64,000 nucleotides of DNA from positions 5,332,001 through 5,396,000 of the forward strand of contig NC_015957.1 of NCBI RefSeq assembly GCF_000147815.2, given 5' to 3'. A program made the position numbers and the translations under genes. Each line of letters starts with the position of its first letter. Position 1 is the first letter of the stretch. Of the stretch, positions 41,676-50,462 are shown in pieces. Source of the DNA: Streptomyces violaceusniger Tu 4113. Its GTDB lineage: Bacteria > Actinomycetota > Actinomycetes > Streptomycetales > Streptomycetaceae. The notes under the pieces were generated by a model, which saw only the letters and a list, made by a program, of their open reading frames with translations, was not told the DNA's origin and ran no database searches.

Positions 41676-42248
41676 TCACGAACGGGCCCGCAGCCCGTCC
41701 AGCGTGAGGTCGAGCAGTCGTTCGGCCCGTTCCCGGTGTTCGGGCATGCCCGAGGTGACGGCGATGCCTTCGAGGGCGGCGCCCATGTCGGTGGGGCTGA
41801 TGTCGGTGCGGATCGTCCCGGCGGCTACGCACTTGTCCATCAGGGCGGTGATGGCCGCCTGGATCATCTCCCGACTGTGGCCGTAGGGGTTGTTTCCCGC
41901 GGCGGCGATGGCACGCAGAGCGTCGACCATGCCGAATTTCGCGGTGACGTAGTCCAGGAAGAGGCGTGTCCAAGCGCGCAGGGCTTCGTAGGGCGGCTTC
42001 TGCTCGAGCAGGTCGGGGACGGCATCGCACAGCTGAGCCACCTCGTTGCGGTAGACCGCCTCGATCAGAGCCTCACGGGTGGCGAAGTTTCGGTACAGCG
42101 TCGCGCTGCCCACGCCCGCCTCCTTGGCGATGCGCTCCAGGTGCGTGTCCAGCCCCTCCTCGGCGAACACGCGCACCGCAGTCGCGAGAATCTTGTCTCT
42201 GTTACGCCGCGCGTCAGCTCGCAAGGGGCGTTGTGCACTGTCGGCCAT
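41676..42248 (-). CDS. TetR-family regulator
   Basis: 190 residues from ATG 42248; an in-frame ATG-type start at 42281 would add 11 residues. The DNA-binding domain reads RDKILATAVRVFAEEGLDTH, then IAKEAGVGSATLYRNFATRE with the helix-turn-helix. The ligand domain includes ALRAWTRLFLDYVTAKFG and AAITALMDKCVAAGTIRTDI, frequent in regulators of SDR genes. It diverges from an SDR gene at 42396 and an inverted repeat lies between them, so it probably represses both. Confidence 0.92.
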   Translation of the reverse strand: MADSAQRPLRADARRNRDKILATAVRVFAEEGLDTHLERIAKEAGVGSATLYRNFATREALIEAVYRNEVAQLCDAVPDLLEQKPPYEALRAWTRLFLDYVTAKFGMVDALRAIAAAGNNPYGHSREMIQAAITALMDKCVAAGTIRTDISPTDMGAALEGIAVTSGMPEHRERAERLLDLTLDGLRARS

Positions 42249-42299
42249 CAGCGGTCCCCATTCCCCTTCGGTCCCCTTCACTTGCTAAACGGAGGGCCG

Positions 42300-42328
42300 C
42301 CCACTTAGCCTCTCGTCCCGTAAGTGGG
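42300..42328. promoter_or_regulatory. TetR operator candidate CCCACTTA-N13-TAAGTGGG
   Basis: Perfect 8-bp inverted arms at 42300-42307 and 42321-42328 in the 147-bp space between the divergent TetR and SDR genes. The total length of 29 bp fits a TetR dimer pair. Confidence 0.65.
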
Positions 42329-42395
42329 GACATCCCCAGTTCCACTGTAGGCCATGGTCCGACCGGTACACATCCCCCTTGGAAGGACGTTGATC

Positions 42396-43133
42396 ATGTC
42401 AGGTGTCGAAGGCAAGGTCGTGGCGATCACAGGTGCCAGCAGCGGCATCGGAGCGGCGACGGCGATCTACCTCGCCGAGAAGGGCGCCCGGCTCGTGCTC
42501 GGGGCCCGACGGGAAGACCGGTTGCACGCGGTAGTGGACCAGATCACGGCGCGGGGCGGCTCGGCCGTCGGGACGGTCATCGACGTGACGCGCCGCGAGG
42601 ACCTCGAGCGCCTGACGGACACGGCGGTCGCCCGGTTCGGCCGGCTCGACGTCCTGGTGTCCAACGCCGGCACGATGGCGGTGTCACCCTTTGACGAGCT
42701 GCGCCAGGACGACTGGGACGCGATGGTCGCGACGCACATCACCGGCCTGCTGAACGGTATCGGGGCGGCACTTCCCGTCTTCAGGCGGCAGCGCTCCGGT
42801 CAGTTCGTCAACATCGCCTCCACCGCGGCCTACGTCGTGAAATCCCCGCAGGCCGTCTACGCCGCCACCAAGACGGCAGTGAAGGTGCTGACCGAGGGAC
42901 TGCGGCAGGAGTCGGGACCCCACCTGCGGGTCACCCTGGTCTCGCCCGGGTTCACCAACACCGAGGGCGTGGGCAAGGGGGCGAGTCCCGAGGCAGCGGC
43001 GGCGGCAGCCCGACAGCGCGACGAGATTGCCATCCCACCCTCCGCCATCGCGTCGGCGATCTGTTACGCCATCCAGCAGCCCGCCGGCGTCGACATCAGC
43101 GAAATCGTCGTCCGGCCCACCGTGCAAGCCTGA
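42396..43133 (+). CDS. short-chain dehydrogenase/reductase
   Basis: 245 residues from ATG 42396 (GGAAGGA upstream); an ATG 42 bp earlier lacks a binding site. Classical SDR motifs: ITGASSGIGAATAIYLA (TGxxxGIG), DVLVSNAGTMAVSP (NAG), NIASTAAYVVKSPQAVYAAT with catalytic Ser and the YAATK Tyr-Lys pair, and VSPGFTNTEG. Arg residues after the first beta strand (LGARREDRL) favour NADP(H). Substrate unknown. The gene is under the divergent TetR regulator. Confidence 0.93.
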   Translation: MSGVEGKVVAITGASSGIGAATAIYLAEKGARLVLGARREDRLHAVVDQITARGGSAVGTVIDVTRREDLERLTDTAVARFGRLDVLVSNAGTMAVSPFDELRQDDWDAMVATHITGLLNGIGAALPVFRRQRSGQFVNIASTAAYVVKSPQAVYAATKTAVKVLTEGLRQESGPHLRVTLVSPGFTNTEGVGKGASPEAAAAAARQRDEIAIPPSAIASAICYAIQQPAGVDISEIVVRPTVQA

Positions 43134-43181
43134 CGACCAACGTTTCCGACCGGGCGGGCCGACAGGGAAGACGCTGGCGTT

Positions 43182-43556
43182 TCACGCAGCAAGCGTCTGT
43201 GCCGCCGCCACCGCGGGCAGGGGTGCCACCGGGATGCGTACCGGCGCGACCGGGTCAGAGGCGAGCCAGACGCGGTACGTGGTCTTGCCCGGGTCCACGA
43301 GGGGATCACCGAGGGCGATCCGCCCCTGGGAGTAGAGCCTGTCGCATACGGAGGTGGGCAGAGCGACGTAGCAGCCTCCCCTGCCGGAGACGCGGTCGTA
43401 CGGCTGCCAGTAGCCGTACCGGCGTCGTCCACGCGCATGCACGGTGAGAAACACCGGAGTACGGGAATCGGACATGACGCGGAGAACGCCCGCGTCGGCA
43501 GCAGCCTCGAACAGGACATCGGAACGGGAGCGGGACTGGTAGAGGACGGGGGACAT
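43182..43556 (-). CDS. conserved-looking hypothetical protein
   Basis: 124 residues from ATG 43556 with GGAAGG 9 nt upstream. The sequence MSPVLYQSRSRSDVLFEAAA, DSRTPVFLTVHARGRRRYGY and TTYRVWLASDPVAPVRIPVA has the composition of a folded soluble protein, with a basic middle strand. No family, signal peptide or membrane segment is recognised. It is convergent with the SDR gene, 48 bp apart. AT-richer sequence around 43600-43620 may hold its promoter. Confidence 0.65.
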   Translation of the reverse strand: MSPVLYQSRSRSDVLFEAAADAGVLRVMSDSRTPVFLTVHARGRRRYGYWQPYDRVSGRGGCYVALPTSVCDRLYSQGRIALGDPLVDPGKTTYRVWLASDPVAPVRIPVAPLPAVAAAQTLAA

Positions 43557-43880
43557 CAACGCTGCCTTCCGAGGGCCGGGACTCACGATCAGCTACCCCA
43601 ATTAAAGCAGCTATTCGATCTTGATTACAGAACTTCCGCTGGAGCACCAGGACTTGAGAGGGGACGACGGAGAGGGAAGCTTGAGCACCCCGCGATGCTC
43701 GCCCCCGCCCTGCCATCCAGGCTCCCGCGCTCGTCGCTCTGCCCACCGTCTCCCGCTGGTTCGACGAGACGACCGTCCTGCGGCTGGGTGCGGCACTCGA
43801 GTCGGTCAGTCCCGTCCGCCACCGCTCCCCCGACCTCGCCCGCCGCTGATCCCTCGGTCTCGCGCCCGGCTGCCGACGGG
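43557..43880. other. intergenic region with a possible 3' gene remnant
   Basis: 324 bp. A plus-strand frame ending at 43849 reads IQAPALVALPTVSRWFDETT and continues to SPVRHRSPDLARR before the stop; an in-frame stop lies about 50 codons upstream. It looks like the tail of a truncated gene but I cannot assign a family. Confidence 0.35.
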
Positions 43881-45047
43881 TCACCAGCCGCTGATGCGGT
43901 GCCAGACGGCTTGGACGGCGGGTGCGTCCGTCGCCGTCGGGCCGCTGTCGATGACGTGGTAGCCGCGGTGTTGGGCGGCTGTGGCGCAGGCATGGTTGGG
44001 CAGGACGCGCAGACGGGTGCCGACGGGCAGATCGGGCAGGGTGGCGCCGTCGCGGGCGATGATGGTGCCGTGTTCCTGGCTGGCGGCGCTCATGACCAGA
44101 CCCGAGATCAGATGCCCCGCCAGGTCGGTGACCAGGCCGTACCCCTGGTCCCGCGGCTGGGCCGCCGTGCCGCGGTCGCGGGACATCGCCATCCAGCCGC
44201 CGTCGGTGACGATCCAGCCGTACTCGGGGCGTTGTCCGATGACGGTGACGACGACCGACAGCGCGAGGTCGTCGACCTGGCACACTCCGAGACCGGCCAT
44301 CACCAGGTCGAAGAAGACGTAGTTGCCCGCACGCAGTTCGGTGACGCCGGTAAGGTCCTCGGCGGCGTGCGCGGTGGGCGTCGAGCCGACGCTGACGGTG
44401 GTCACCGGCAGCCCGGCGGCGCGCAGCTTCTCGGCGGCGGCGACGGCTGTGTCGCGTTCGTTCTTCGCCGCCAGCCGCTGCTCCTCCGCGGAGTAGGCGA
44501 AGTAGGACTCGCCCGCGTGGGTCAGCACACCGTCCAGGCATCCGGCGTCGTGCAGGGTGCGAGCGATGTCGACGAGGGCGGGGGCGTCGGTCTTGAGGCC
44601 GCCACGGTGGCCGTCGCAGTCGATCTCGATCTGGGTGGGAATGCTGATGCCCTCCCGGCGGGAGGCTTCCGCGACGCAGTCGGCCTGCTCGGTGCTGTCC
44701 AGCAGGACGCGGAGGGTGACGCCGCGGCGCAACAGGGCGATCACACGGGGGAGTTTGTGGGGGGCGATGCCGACGGCGTAGGTGATGTCGGTGTAGCCGC
44801 CGTCGGCGAATGCCTCGGCTTCAGCGAGCGTGGAGACGGTGACGGGGTGGGGCGAGCCGCCGTGCACAAGGGCGGCGACCTCAAGGCTCTTGGCCGTCTT
44901 GACGTGCGGCCGCAAGGCGACGCCGAGGTGGTCGGCCCTGGCCGCGAGGCGGTCGATGTTGCGCAGCGCCTTGTGTACGTCCACGACCGCGAAGGGGGTG
45001 TCGGGGTCGGCGAGCGTCCCGGTAGTGGTGGAGGGGTTGGTGGTCAT
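43881..45047 (-). CDS. DSD1/D-threonine-aldolase-type fold III PLP enzyme
   Basis: 388 residues from ATG 45047. The PLP lysine lies in LRPHVKTAKS near residue 47. Fold III features follow: VSTLAEAEAFADGGYTDI, IEIDCDGHRGG, VSVGSTPTAHA, LRAGNYVFFDLV. The zinc site of the eukaryotic-type D-serine dehydratase/D-threonine aldolase family is seen as H-A-C in LPNHACATAAQH near the C-terminus. It probably cleaves or dehydrates a D-3-hydroxy amino acid. It diverges from the importer operon at 45370, so both may process the same imported compound. Confidence 0.9.
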   Translation of the reverse strand: MTTNPSTTTGTLADPDTPFAVVDVHKALRNIDRLAARADHLGVALRPHVKTAKSLEVAALVHGGSPHPVTVSTLAEAEAFADGGYTDITYAVGIAPHKLPRVIALLRRGVTLRVLLDSTEQADCVAEASRREGISIPTQIEIDCDGHRGGLKTDAPALVDIARTLHDAGCLDGVLTHAGESYFAYSAEEQRLAAKNERDTAVAAAEKLRAAGLPVTTVSVGSTPTAHAAEDLTGVTELRAGNYVFFDLVMAGLGVCQVDDLALSVVVTVIGQRPEYGWIVTDGGWMAMSRDRGTAAQPRDQGYGLVTDLAGHLISGLVMSAASQEHGTIIARDGATLPDLPVGTRLRVLPNHACATAAQHRGYHVIDSGPTATDAPAVQAVWHRISGW

Positions 45048-45369
45048 GGGGTGAGGTCCGTTTTCTCGAAGGTTGTTCGTCGCCCGGATCGCATGCACAC
45101 CGTCGCCCTGGGGCATGGCCCGCGTCCCGCGCTCACATCATCAACTAAAATTCCACTTCTAGACAATAGCGCTAGCTTGCGCGCCCGAGTGCGGTTCCTC
45201 CGTCCGCACAGGACAAGAACGAGGCCGGACGAAACGGCCGTCTTGCCCGGTGCATGCCAATAGTGCGAAACTCCGGAAACCGATGCCTGCCCGCGAGCCG
45301 TTCGGCGCACCGGGCACGACCCACGCTCAGCCGGCTGATCTCGACAGCAAGCGACAGCAAGGGAGTGGC
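45048..45369. other. divergent promoter region
   Basis: 322 bp between the PLP enzyme and the importer operon. An AT-rich island at about 45140-45175 contains the palindrome TAGCGCTA (45167-45174), a possible operator core. No gene or clear -35/-10 pair is seen. Confidence 0.4.
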
Positions 45370-46485
45370 GTGTTAGGCGCACTGAGGTTCAGGCACGTGT
45401 CCATGGCGGCGACGGCGGCCGTCCTCGCGCTCCTTCTCCCCGCATGCGGCGGCGACGGCCAACCGGGCGGAAGCGGCCCCGCCGCCTCCGCGTCGCTCGA
45501 CCCCGAGGCGGATCTGAGCAAGCAGCGGCTCACCGTCTCGAACTGGGACGGCTATATGCCGAAGGACCTCCCCGCCCGGTTCAAGTCGGCCGTCGGCACG
45601 CCCATGACGGTCGCCAAGCACAGCACCAACGAGGAGATCGTCGCCAAACTGACCGCCTCCGCCGACAGCGGCATCGACGTGGCGTTCGTATCGGGCCAGT
45701 ACGCGCAGGCGCTCGCGGCGCAGGGGCTGCTCGAACCCATCCACCACGATCTGGTCCCGCACCTCAAGAACCTGGACCCGCTCGCCGCCCGGCTCGCCCA
45801 TGACAAGGGCAACGTCATTTCCGTCCCGTACACCTGGGGCACCACCGGGCTCTGCTACCGCAAGGACCTCGTCGGCTACACCCCCGACAGCTGGAACGAC
45901 CTGCTGAAGCCGCGCGCCGCGGTCAAGGGCAAGGCCACCATGCTGAAGACCGAACGCTGGCTCTTCCTCCCCGCGCAGAAGGCACTCGGCTACTCGGTGA
46001 ACACCACCGACAAGCAACAGCTCGCCCAAGTCAAGGAGTTGCTACTCACCGCGAAGGACGGGCTCCTCGCCTACGACGACACCACGTTCGGCGACCGGCT
46101 CACGTCCGGGGAGGCCGTACTGGCGGAGGCCTGGGACGGCTGGTGCCCGACCGACGACAAGAGGATCGGCTTCGTCGTACCCAAGGAGGGCAGCGACCTC
46201 TGGACCGACACGATGGTCATCCTCAAATCGTCGAAGAACAAGGAGGCGGCGCACGCCTTCATCGACTACGTCCTCGACGCGAAGGTGCACTCCTGGGTCG
46301 CCTCGAACATCTTCTACAAGGTCCCCAACACCGCCGCCATGGCCGAACTCGATCCGGCCCTGCTGAAGAGCTACCCCGCACTCGCCATGCCCCCCGAGCA
46401 ACTGCTCAAGGGTGAGTCCGTCGTCGACCTCGGGGACGCCGCGACGGCGTACACCCGGATCGTCACGGAAGTCACCGCGGGCTGA
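45370..46485 (+). CDS. polyamine-type ABC binding lipoprotein (PotD-like)
   Basis: 371 residues from GTG 45370, with AGGGAG 5 nt upstream; an in-frame ATG at 45250 would place 40 extra residues before the signal. Lipoprotein signal AATAAVLALLLPACGG with lipobox LLPAC. The mature protein begins LTVSNWDGYMPKDLPARF, the characteristic PotD/spermidine-putrescine-binding first strand; IDVAFVSGQYAQAL, VISVPYTWGTTGLCYRKD and AEAWDGWCPTDDKR follow. It delivers substrate to the permeases encoded directly behind it (TGATG overlap). The family also binds other cations and organic acids, so the ligand is open. Confidence 0.9.
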   Translation: MLGALRFRHVSMAATAAVLALLLPACGGDGQPGGSGPAASASLDPEADLSKQRLTVSNWDGYMPKDLPARFKSAVGTPMTVAKHSTNEEIVAKLTASADSGIDVAFVSGQYAQALAAQGLLEPIHHDLVPHLKNLDPLAARLAHDKGNVISVPYTWGTTGLCYRKDLVGYTPDSWNDLLKPRAAVKGKATMLKTERWLFLPAQKALGYSVNTTDKQQLAQVKELLLTAKDGLLAYDDTTFGDRLTSGEAVLAEAWDGWCPTDDKRIGFVVPKEGSDLWTDTMVILKSSKNKEAAHAFIDYVLDAKVHSWVASNIFYKVPNTAAMAELDPALLKSYPALAMPPEQLLKGESVVDLGDAATAYTRIVTEVTAG

Positions 46486-47360
46486 TGGCCCGCCGGGGGA
46501 AGGCGGCCGGAGCACCACACGTGCGAGCCCGTCTCGTCCTGCTCGGCCCGGGCCTGTCCTACCTGGCCGTCCTGCTCCTGCTGCCGCTGGCCCTGCTGAT
46601 CGGCTATACGGTCTTCCGGCGCGGCCGCTTCGGCGGGATCGCGTACGAGGACGGACGTACCGGCGAGAACTTCGCGCGGCTCACCGACCCCCTCTACGTC
46701 GGTGTCCTCACCGACTCGCTGCGCATCGCCGCCGTCACCACGCTGCTGGCGCTCCTCCTCGGCTACCCGACCGCGTACGCGATCAGCCGGCTGCCCGGCA
46801 GATGGCGCACGGTCGCCCTGGTCCTGGTCGTGCTGCCGTTCTGGACCAACTTCCTGATCCGGACCTACGCCTGGATCGTGCTGCTGTCCAGCCGAGGTGT
46901 GGTCAACTCGGCCCTCACCGGCATCGGGGTGATCGACCGGCCGCTGAAGCTCCTCTACACGGAACCCGCCGTCGTCCTCGGACTGCTCTACGCCTATCTC
47001 CCGCTGATGGTGCTGCCGCTGTACTCGGCGATCGAGCGGGTCGACCGCCGGCTGCTCGAAGCCTCGGCCGATCTGGGCGCCCGCCCGGCCCGCACCTTCT
47101 GGAGCGTGACCCTCCCCCACACCCTGCCCGGCGTGCTGACCGGCTGCGTCTTCGTCTTCGTCCCCAGCCTCGGCAACTTCGTCGTCCCCGAACTGCTGGG
47201 CGGCGGGCACACGGTCATGGTCGGCAACCTGATCAGAGACCAGTTCCTCACGGCACGGGACTGGCCGTTCGGCTCGGTGCTCGCCCTCGCCCTCATGGCG
47301 TTCCTGGTCCTGCTGCTCATGGCGCAGGCCTGGGCCGGGCGCCGGCTGGGCGGCCGCTGA
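46485..47360 (+). CDS. ABC permease (PotB-like)
   Basis: 291 residues, ATG overlapping the upstream stop. About six membrane segments beginning LLGPGLSYLAVLLLLPLALL. The conserved loop appears as EASADLGARPARTFWSVTLP near residue 190, the ATPase docking EAA motif. FWTNFLIRTYAWIVLL is a typical PotB segment. It pairs with the PotC-like permease whose start overlaps its stop. Confidence 0.92.
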   Translation: MARRGKAAGAPHVRARLVLLGPGLSYLAVLLLLPLALLIGYTVFRRGRFGGIAYEDGRTGENFARLTDPLYVGVLTDSLRIAAVTTLLALLLGYPTAYAISRLPGRWRTVALVLVVLPFWTNFLIRTYAWIVLLSSRGVVNSALTGIGVIDRPLKLLYTEPAVVLGLLYAYLPLMVLPLYSAIERVDRRLLEASADLGARPARTFWSVTLPHTLPGVLTGCVFVFVPSLGNFVVPELLGGGHTVMVGNLIRDQFLTARDWPFGSVLALALMAFLVLLLMAQAWAGRRLGGR

Positions 47361-48127
47361 TGCGCCGGGCGACGCTCCTCCCGCTGTGGTTGACGTACAC
47401 GTTCCTCTACACGCCCGTCGTGGTGCTCGTGGTGATGTCCTTCAACCGCTCGGACAGCCCCTACGAGTGGTCCGGGTTCAGCACCGCCTGGTACGGCACG
47501 CTGGCCGGCGACGACGAGGTCCTGCGGGGCCTGGCCAACACACTGATCGTGGCCGCGGGCGCGACCGCCCTGTCCACCGTCCTCGGCACACTGCTCGCCG
47601 TGGGGCTCGCCCGCCACGCGAGCCGGTCGCGGCTGCTGCCCGCCCTGTCGGTGCTGCCCGCCGTCCTGCCGGACATCGTGCTCGCGATCGACCTGCTCGC
47701 CTTCTACTCGCTCGTCTCGGCCACCCTCGGCCTGCACTCGGTGCTGCTCGCCCATACCGTCTTCGGCCTCGCCTTCGTCACGGCCGTCGTGCGCACCCGG
47801 ATCGCCCATGTCGACCCCTCTTTGGAGGAGGCCTCACGCGACCTCGGCGCGGGCGAGGTCACCACGTTCCTCCGCATCACCCTGCCGACCCTCGCCCCCG
47901 GCATCGTGGCGGGCGCGCTGCTGACGTTCACGCTCTCGCTCGACGAGTTCGTCATCGCCTTCTTCACCGCGGGGCCGAAGGATCCCACTCTGCCGATCGT
48001 CATCTACTCGATGATCAGGTTCGGTGTGACCCCGGAGATCAACGCGCTCGCCACCCTGCTGCTCGCGGTCAGCTTCACCGTGGTGATCGCCGCCCAGCGC
48101 GTCAGCCGGCTGACGGAGGCGCTGTGA
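47360..48127 (+). CDS. ABC permease (PotC-like)
   Basis: 255 residues, start ATG 47360 overlapping the preceding TGA. First membrane helix LWLTYTFLYTPVVVLVVMSF followed by NRSDSPYEWSGFSTAWY, which is diagnostic for the PotC/YdcV group. The EAA loop reads EEASRDLGAGEVTTFLRITL near residue 155, and SLDEFVIAFFTAGP is the usual late segment. Forms the membrane channel with the PotB-like protein. Confidence 0.92.
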   Translation: MRRATLLPLWLTYTFLYTPVVVLVVMSFNRSDSPYEWSGFSTAWYGTLAGDDEVLRGLANTLIVAAGATALSTVLGTLLAVGLARHASRSRLLPALSVLPAVLPDIVLAIDLLAFYSLVSATLGLHSVLLAHTVFGLAFVTAVVRTRIAHVDPSLEEASRDLGAGEVTTFLRITLPTLAPGIVAGALLTFTLSLDEFVIAFFTAGPKDPTLPIVIYSMIRFGVTPEINALATLLLAVSFTVVIAAQRVSRLTEAL

Positions 48128-49167
48128 TCCGTATCCATGCCGTCACCCGGCGGTTCGGCCAGGTCACCGCCCTGGACGGGGTGAGCCTGGAGATCGAGGA
48201 GGGCCAGTTTTTCGCCCTCCTCGGGCCGAGCGGCTGCGGGAAGACGACCCTGCTGCGCGTCCTCGCCGGATTCGAGGCCCCGGACAGCGGCACGGTCACC
48301 CTGGACGGCCGGGACCTGCTGGGCGTGCCCGCGCACCGGCGGCCGGTCAACCTCATGTTCCAGTCGTACGCGCTGTTCCCGCACATGAACGTGGAGAGGA
48401 ACATCGCGTACGGGCTGGCGCGGGAAGGGCTCGCCCGGGCGGAGATCGGCGAACGGGTCGCGGCCGTCCTTGCCACCGTCGGGCTGGCCGCGCAGGCCCG
48501 CAGACGGCCGCACCAGCTGTCCGGCGGGCAGCGGCAGCGGGTCGCCCTCGCCCGTGCCATCGTCAAACGCCCCCGTGTGCTGCTGCTCGACGAGCCGCTG
48601 TCGGCGCTCGACAAACAGGTCCGCGCCGAAATGCAGCTGGAGCTCAAGCGCCTCCAGCACCAGGTGGGCATCACCTTCCTCGTCGTCACCCACGACCAGG
48701 AGGAGGCCATGTCGCTCGCCGACCGGATCGCCGTCCTGGACCGGGGGCGCGTCCAGCAGGTCGACACCCCCGTCGAGCTCTACCGGCACCCTCGGGGCCG
48801 GTTCGTCGCGGGCTTCGTCGGCGCCAACAACGTCTTCTGCGGACGGCTGCTGCCCTCCGGCGGACTCGACGTACCCGGCGTCGGCGTTCTGCCCGCCCCG
48901 GCCGGTGACACGGCGGGGCTGGTCGGCGTACGCCCGGAGAGCATACGGCTCGCCGCCGGGGACGCGGACGCTTCCTTGCACGGCACGGTGTTGGACATCA
49001 GTTACTTCGGCGGCTCCTCGAGGATCGCGGTCACGGTCCCCGGTCTGGACCCGCCGGTCCTGCTGACCGTCGCGGGCCCGGCCACGGTGACCTCCGGGGC
49101 CCGCGTCGCGCTGTCGTGGGACCCGGAGAGCACGGTACTGATCGAGACGACGGGAGACCCCCCTTGA
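48124..49167 (+). CDS. ABC ATPase (PotA-like)
   Basis: 347 residues from GTG 48124 (GTGA overlap). Walker A GPSGCGKTTLLR near residue 37, Q-loop MFQSYALFPHM, signature LSGGQRQRVALARAI near 137, Walker B VLLLDEPLSALD, and switch His in VVTHDQEEAM. The C-terminal 110 residues form a TOBE-type regulatory domain (LVGVRPESIRLA, TVLDISYFGGSS). It powers the PotBCD-like importer encoded upstream. The last codon region overlaps the TTG start of the glycosyltransferase. Confidence 0.93.
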   Translation: MIRIHAVTRRFGQVTALDGVSLEIEEGQFFALLGPSGCGKTTLLRVLAGFEAPDSGTVTLDGRDLLGVPAHRRPVNLMFQSYALFPHMNVERNIAYGLAREGLARAEIGERVAAVLATVGLAAQARRRPHQLSGGQRQRVALARAIVKRPRVLLLDEPLSALDKQVRAEMQLELKRLQHQVGITFLVVTHDQEEAMSLADRIAVLDRGRVQQVDTPVELYRHPRGRFVAGFVGANNVFCGRLLPSGGLDVPGVGVLPAPAGDTAGLVGVRPESIRLAAGDADASLHGTVLDISYFGGSSRIAVTVPGLDPPVLLTVAGPATVTSGARVALSWDPESTVLIETTGDPP

Positions 49168-50462
49168 GCGGACCCCTGACCATCCTCTTCGCGCCGGAGA
49201 GCGCCTACGGCCCGACCAACAACTGCGTCGGCATAGGCGACGTACTGCGCCGACGGGGCCACCGCGTGGTGTTCGCGGCGGAGGCGTCCTGGAAGGGCAG
49301 GCTCGCCCCGCTCGGCTTCGAGGAGGACCTGGTCGACCTCGCCCCGCCGCCCGAAAAGCCCCAGGAGGCGGGCCAGTTCTGGAAGGACTTCGTACGGGAC
49401 ACCGCCCCCGAGTTCCAAAAGCCCACGATCGAGCAGCTGGGCACGTGGGTCAGGCCGGTCTGGGAGGAGCTGGTCGCCGGCGCCCGGTACTGCGAACCTC
49501 GGCTCAAGGAAATCGTCGGCCGGGTCCGGCCGGACGTGATCGTCGAGGACAACGTCGTCTGCTTCCCCGCGCTGACCACGGCGGACGTGCCCTTCGTGCG
49601 GATCGTCTCCTGCAACCCGCTGGAAGTGAAGGGCGAACACATTCCCCCGCCCTTCTCCGGGTACCCGGCCGGTGACCGCGCCGGCTGGGACGAGTTCCGT
49701 GCCGAGTACGACCGCACGCACCGCGAGCTGTGGGCCGAGTTCAACGCCTGGGTCGTGGACCAGGGCGCGCGGCCGCTGCCCGACCTGGAGTTCATCCACG
49801 ACGGCGAGCTGAACCTGTACGTCTACCCGGAGATCGCCGACTACGCCGAAGCCCGCCCGCTGGGCCCTGCCTGGCACCGGCTGGACTCCTCGGTCCGCGA
49901 GACCGACGAGGAGTTCACCCTGCCGCCGGAGTGGGCCGAACGGCCCGAGGGCAGCGCGCTGATCTACTTCAGCCTTGGCTCCCTCGGCTCCGCCGACGTC
50001 GGCCTCATGCGCCGGATCATCGCCTCCCTGGCGCGCACCCCGCACCGCTACATCGTCTCCAAGGGGCCGCTGCACGATGAGATCGAGCTGCCTCCCACCA
50101 TGTGGGGCGCGGAGTTCCTCCCGCAGACGCGGATCCTCCCGCTCGTCGACCTCGTCATCACCCACGGCGGCAACAACACGACCACCGAAAGCCTCCACTT
50201 CGGCAAGCCCATGATCGTGCTCCCGCTGTTCTGGGACCAGTACGACAACGCACAGCGGATCGCCGAACTCGGCTACGGCGTCCGTCTCGACCCGTACCGC
50301 TTCACCGACGCTCAACTGCACGGCGCGATGGCGGAGTTGCTCGACGACATCCGCCTGCGGAACAGGCTGACGGAAGCCTCCAGGACCATCCGGGCCCGGG
50401 ACGGGCTGCGCACCGCCGCCGACCTCATCGAGCGGCACGGCCACGAAAGGCAGGAAACATGA
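49164..50462 (+). CDS. MGT/UGT-type glycosyltransferase (GT1)
   Basis: 432 residues from TTG 49164, overlapping the ATPase stop and preceded by GGGAG. The fold is GT-B: N-terminal ILFAPESAYGPTNNCVGIGD and GHRVVFAAEASWKGRL, acceptor region in the middle, C-terminal donor site ALIYFSLGSLGSADVGLM and the PSPG-like VDLVITHGGNNTTTESLHFG, PMIVLPLFWDQYDNAQRI. It transfers a sugar from a nucleotide donor to a small hydrophobic or polar acceptor. Its position between two import systems, with overlaps on both sides, is unusual: it may glycosylate the imported compound or detoxify it. Confidence 0.9.
   Translation: MSGPLTILFAPESAYGPTNNCVGIGDVLRRRGHRVVFAAEASWKGRLAPLGFEEDLVDLAPPPEKPQEAGQFWKDFVRDTAPEFQKPTIEQLGTWVRPVWEELVAGARYCEPRLKEIVGRVRPDVIVEDNVVCFPALTTADVPFVRIVSCNPLEVKGEHIPPPFSGYPAGDRAGWDEFRAEYDRTHRELWAEFNAWVVDQGARPLPDLEFIHDGELNLYVYPEIADYAEARPLGPAWHRLDSSVRETDEEFTLPPEWAERPEGSALIYFSLGSLGSADVGLMRRIIASLARTPHRYIVSKGPLHDEIELPPTMWGAEFLPQTRILPLVDLVITHGGNNTTTESLHFGKPMIVLPLFWDQYDNAQRIAELGYGVRLDPYRFTDAQLHGAMAELLDDIRLRNRLTEASRTIRARDGLRTAADLIERHGHERQET

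Noticed and set aside
45250..45369. N-terminal extension of the PotD-like protein from ATG 45250
   Set aside because: It would put about 40 polar residues before the lipoprotein signal; GTG 45370 has a good ribosome site directly at the signal peptide.
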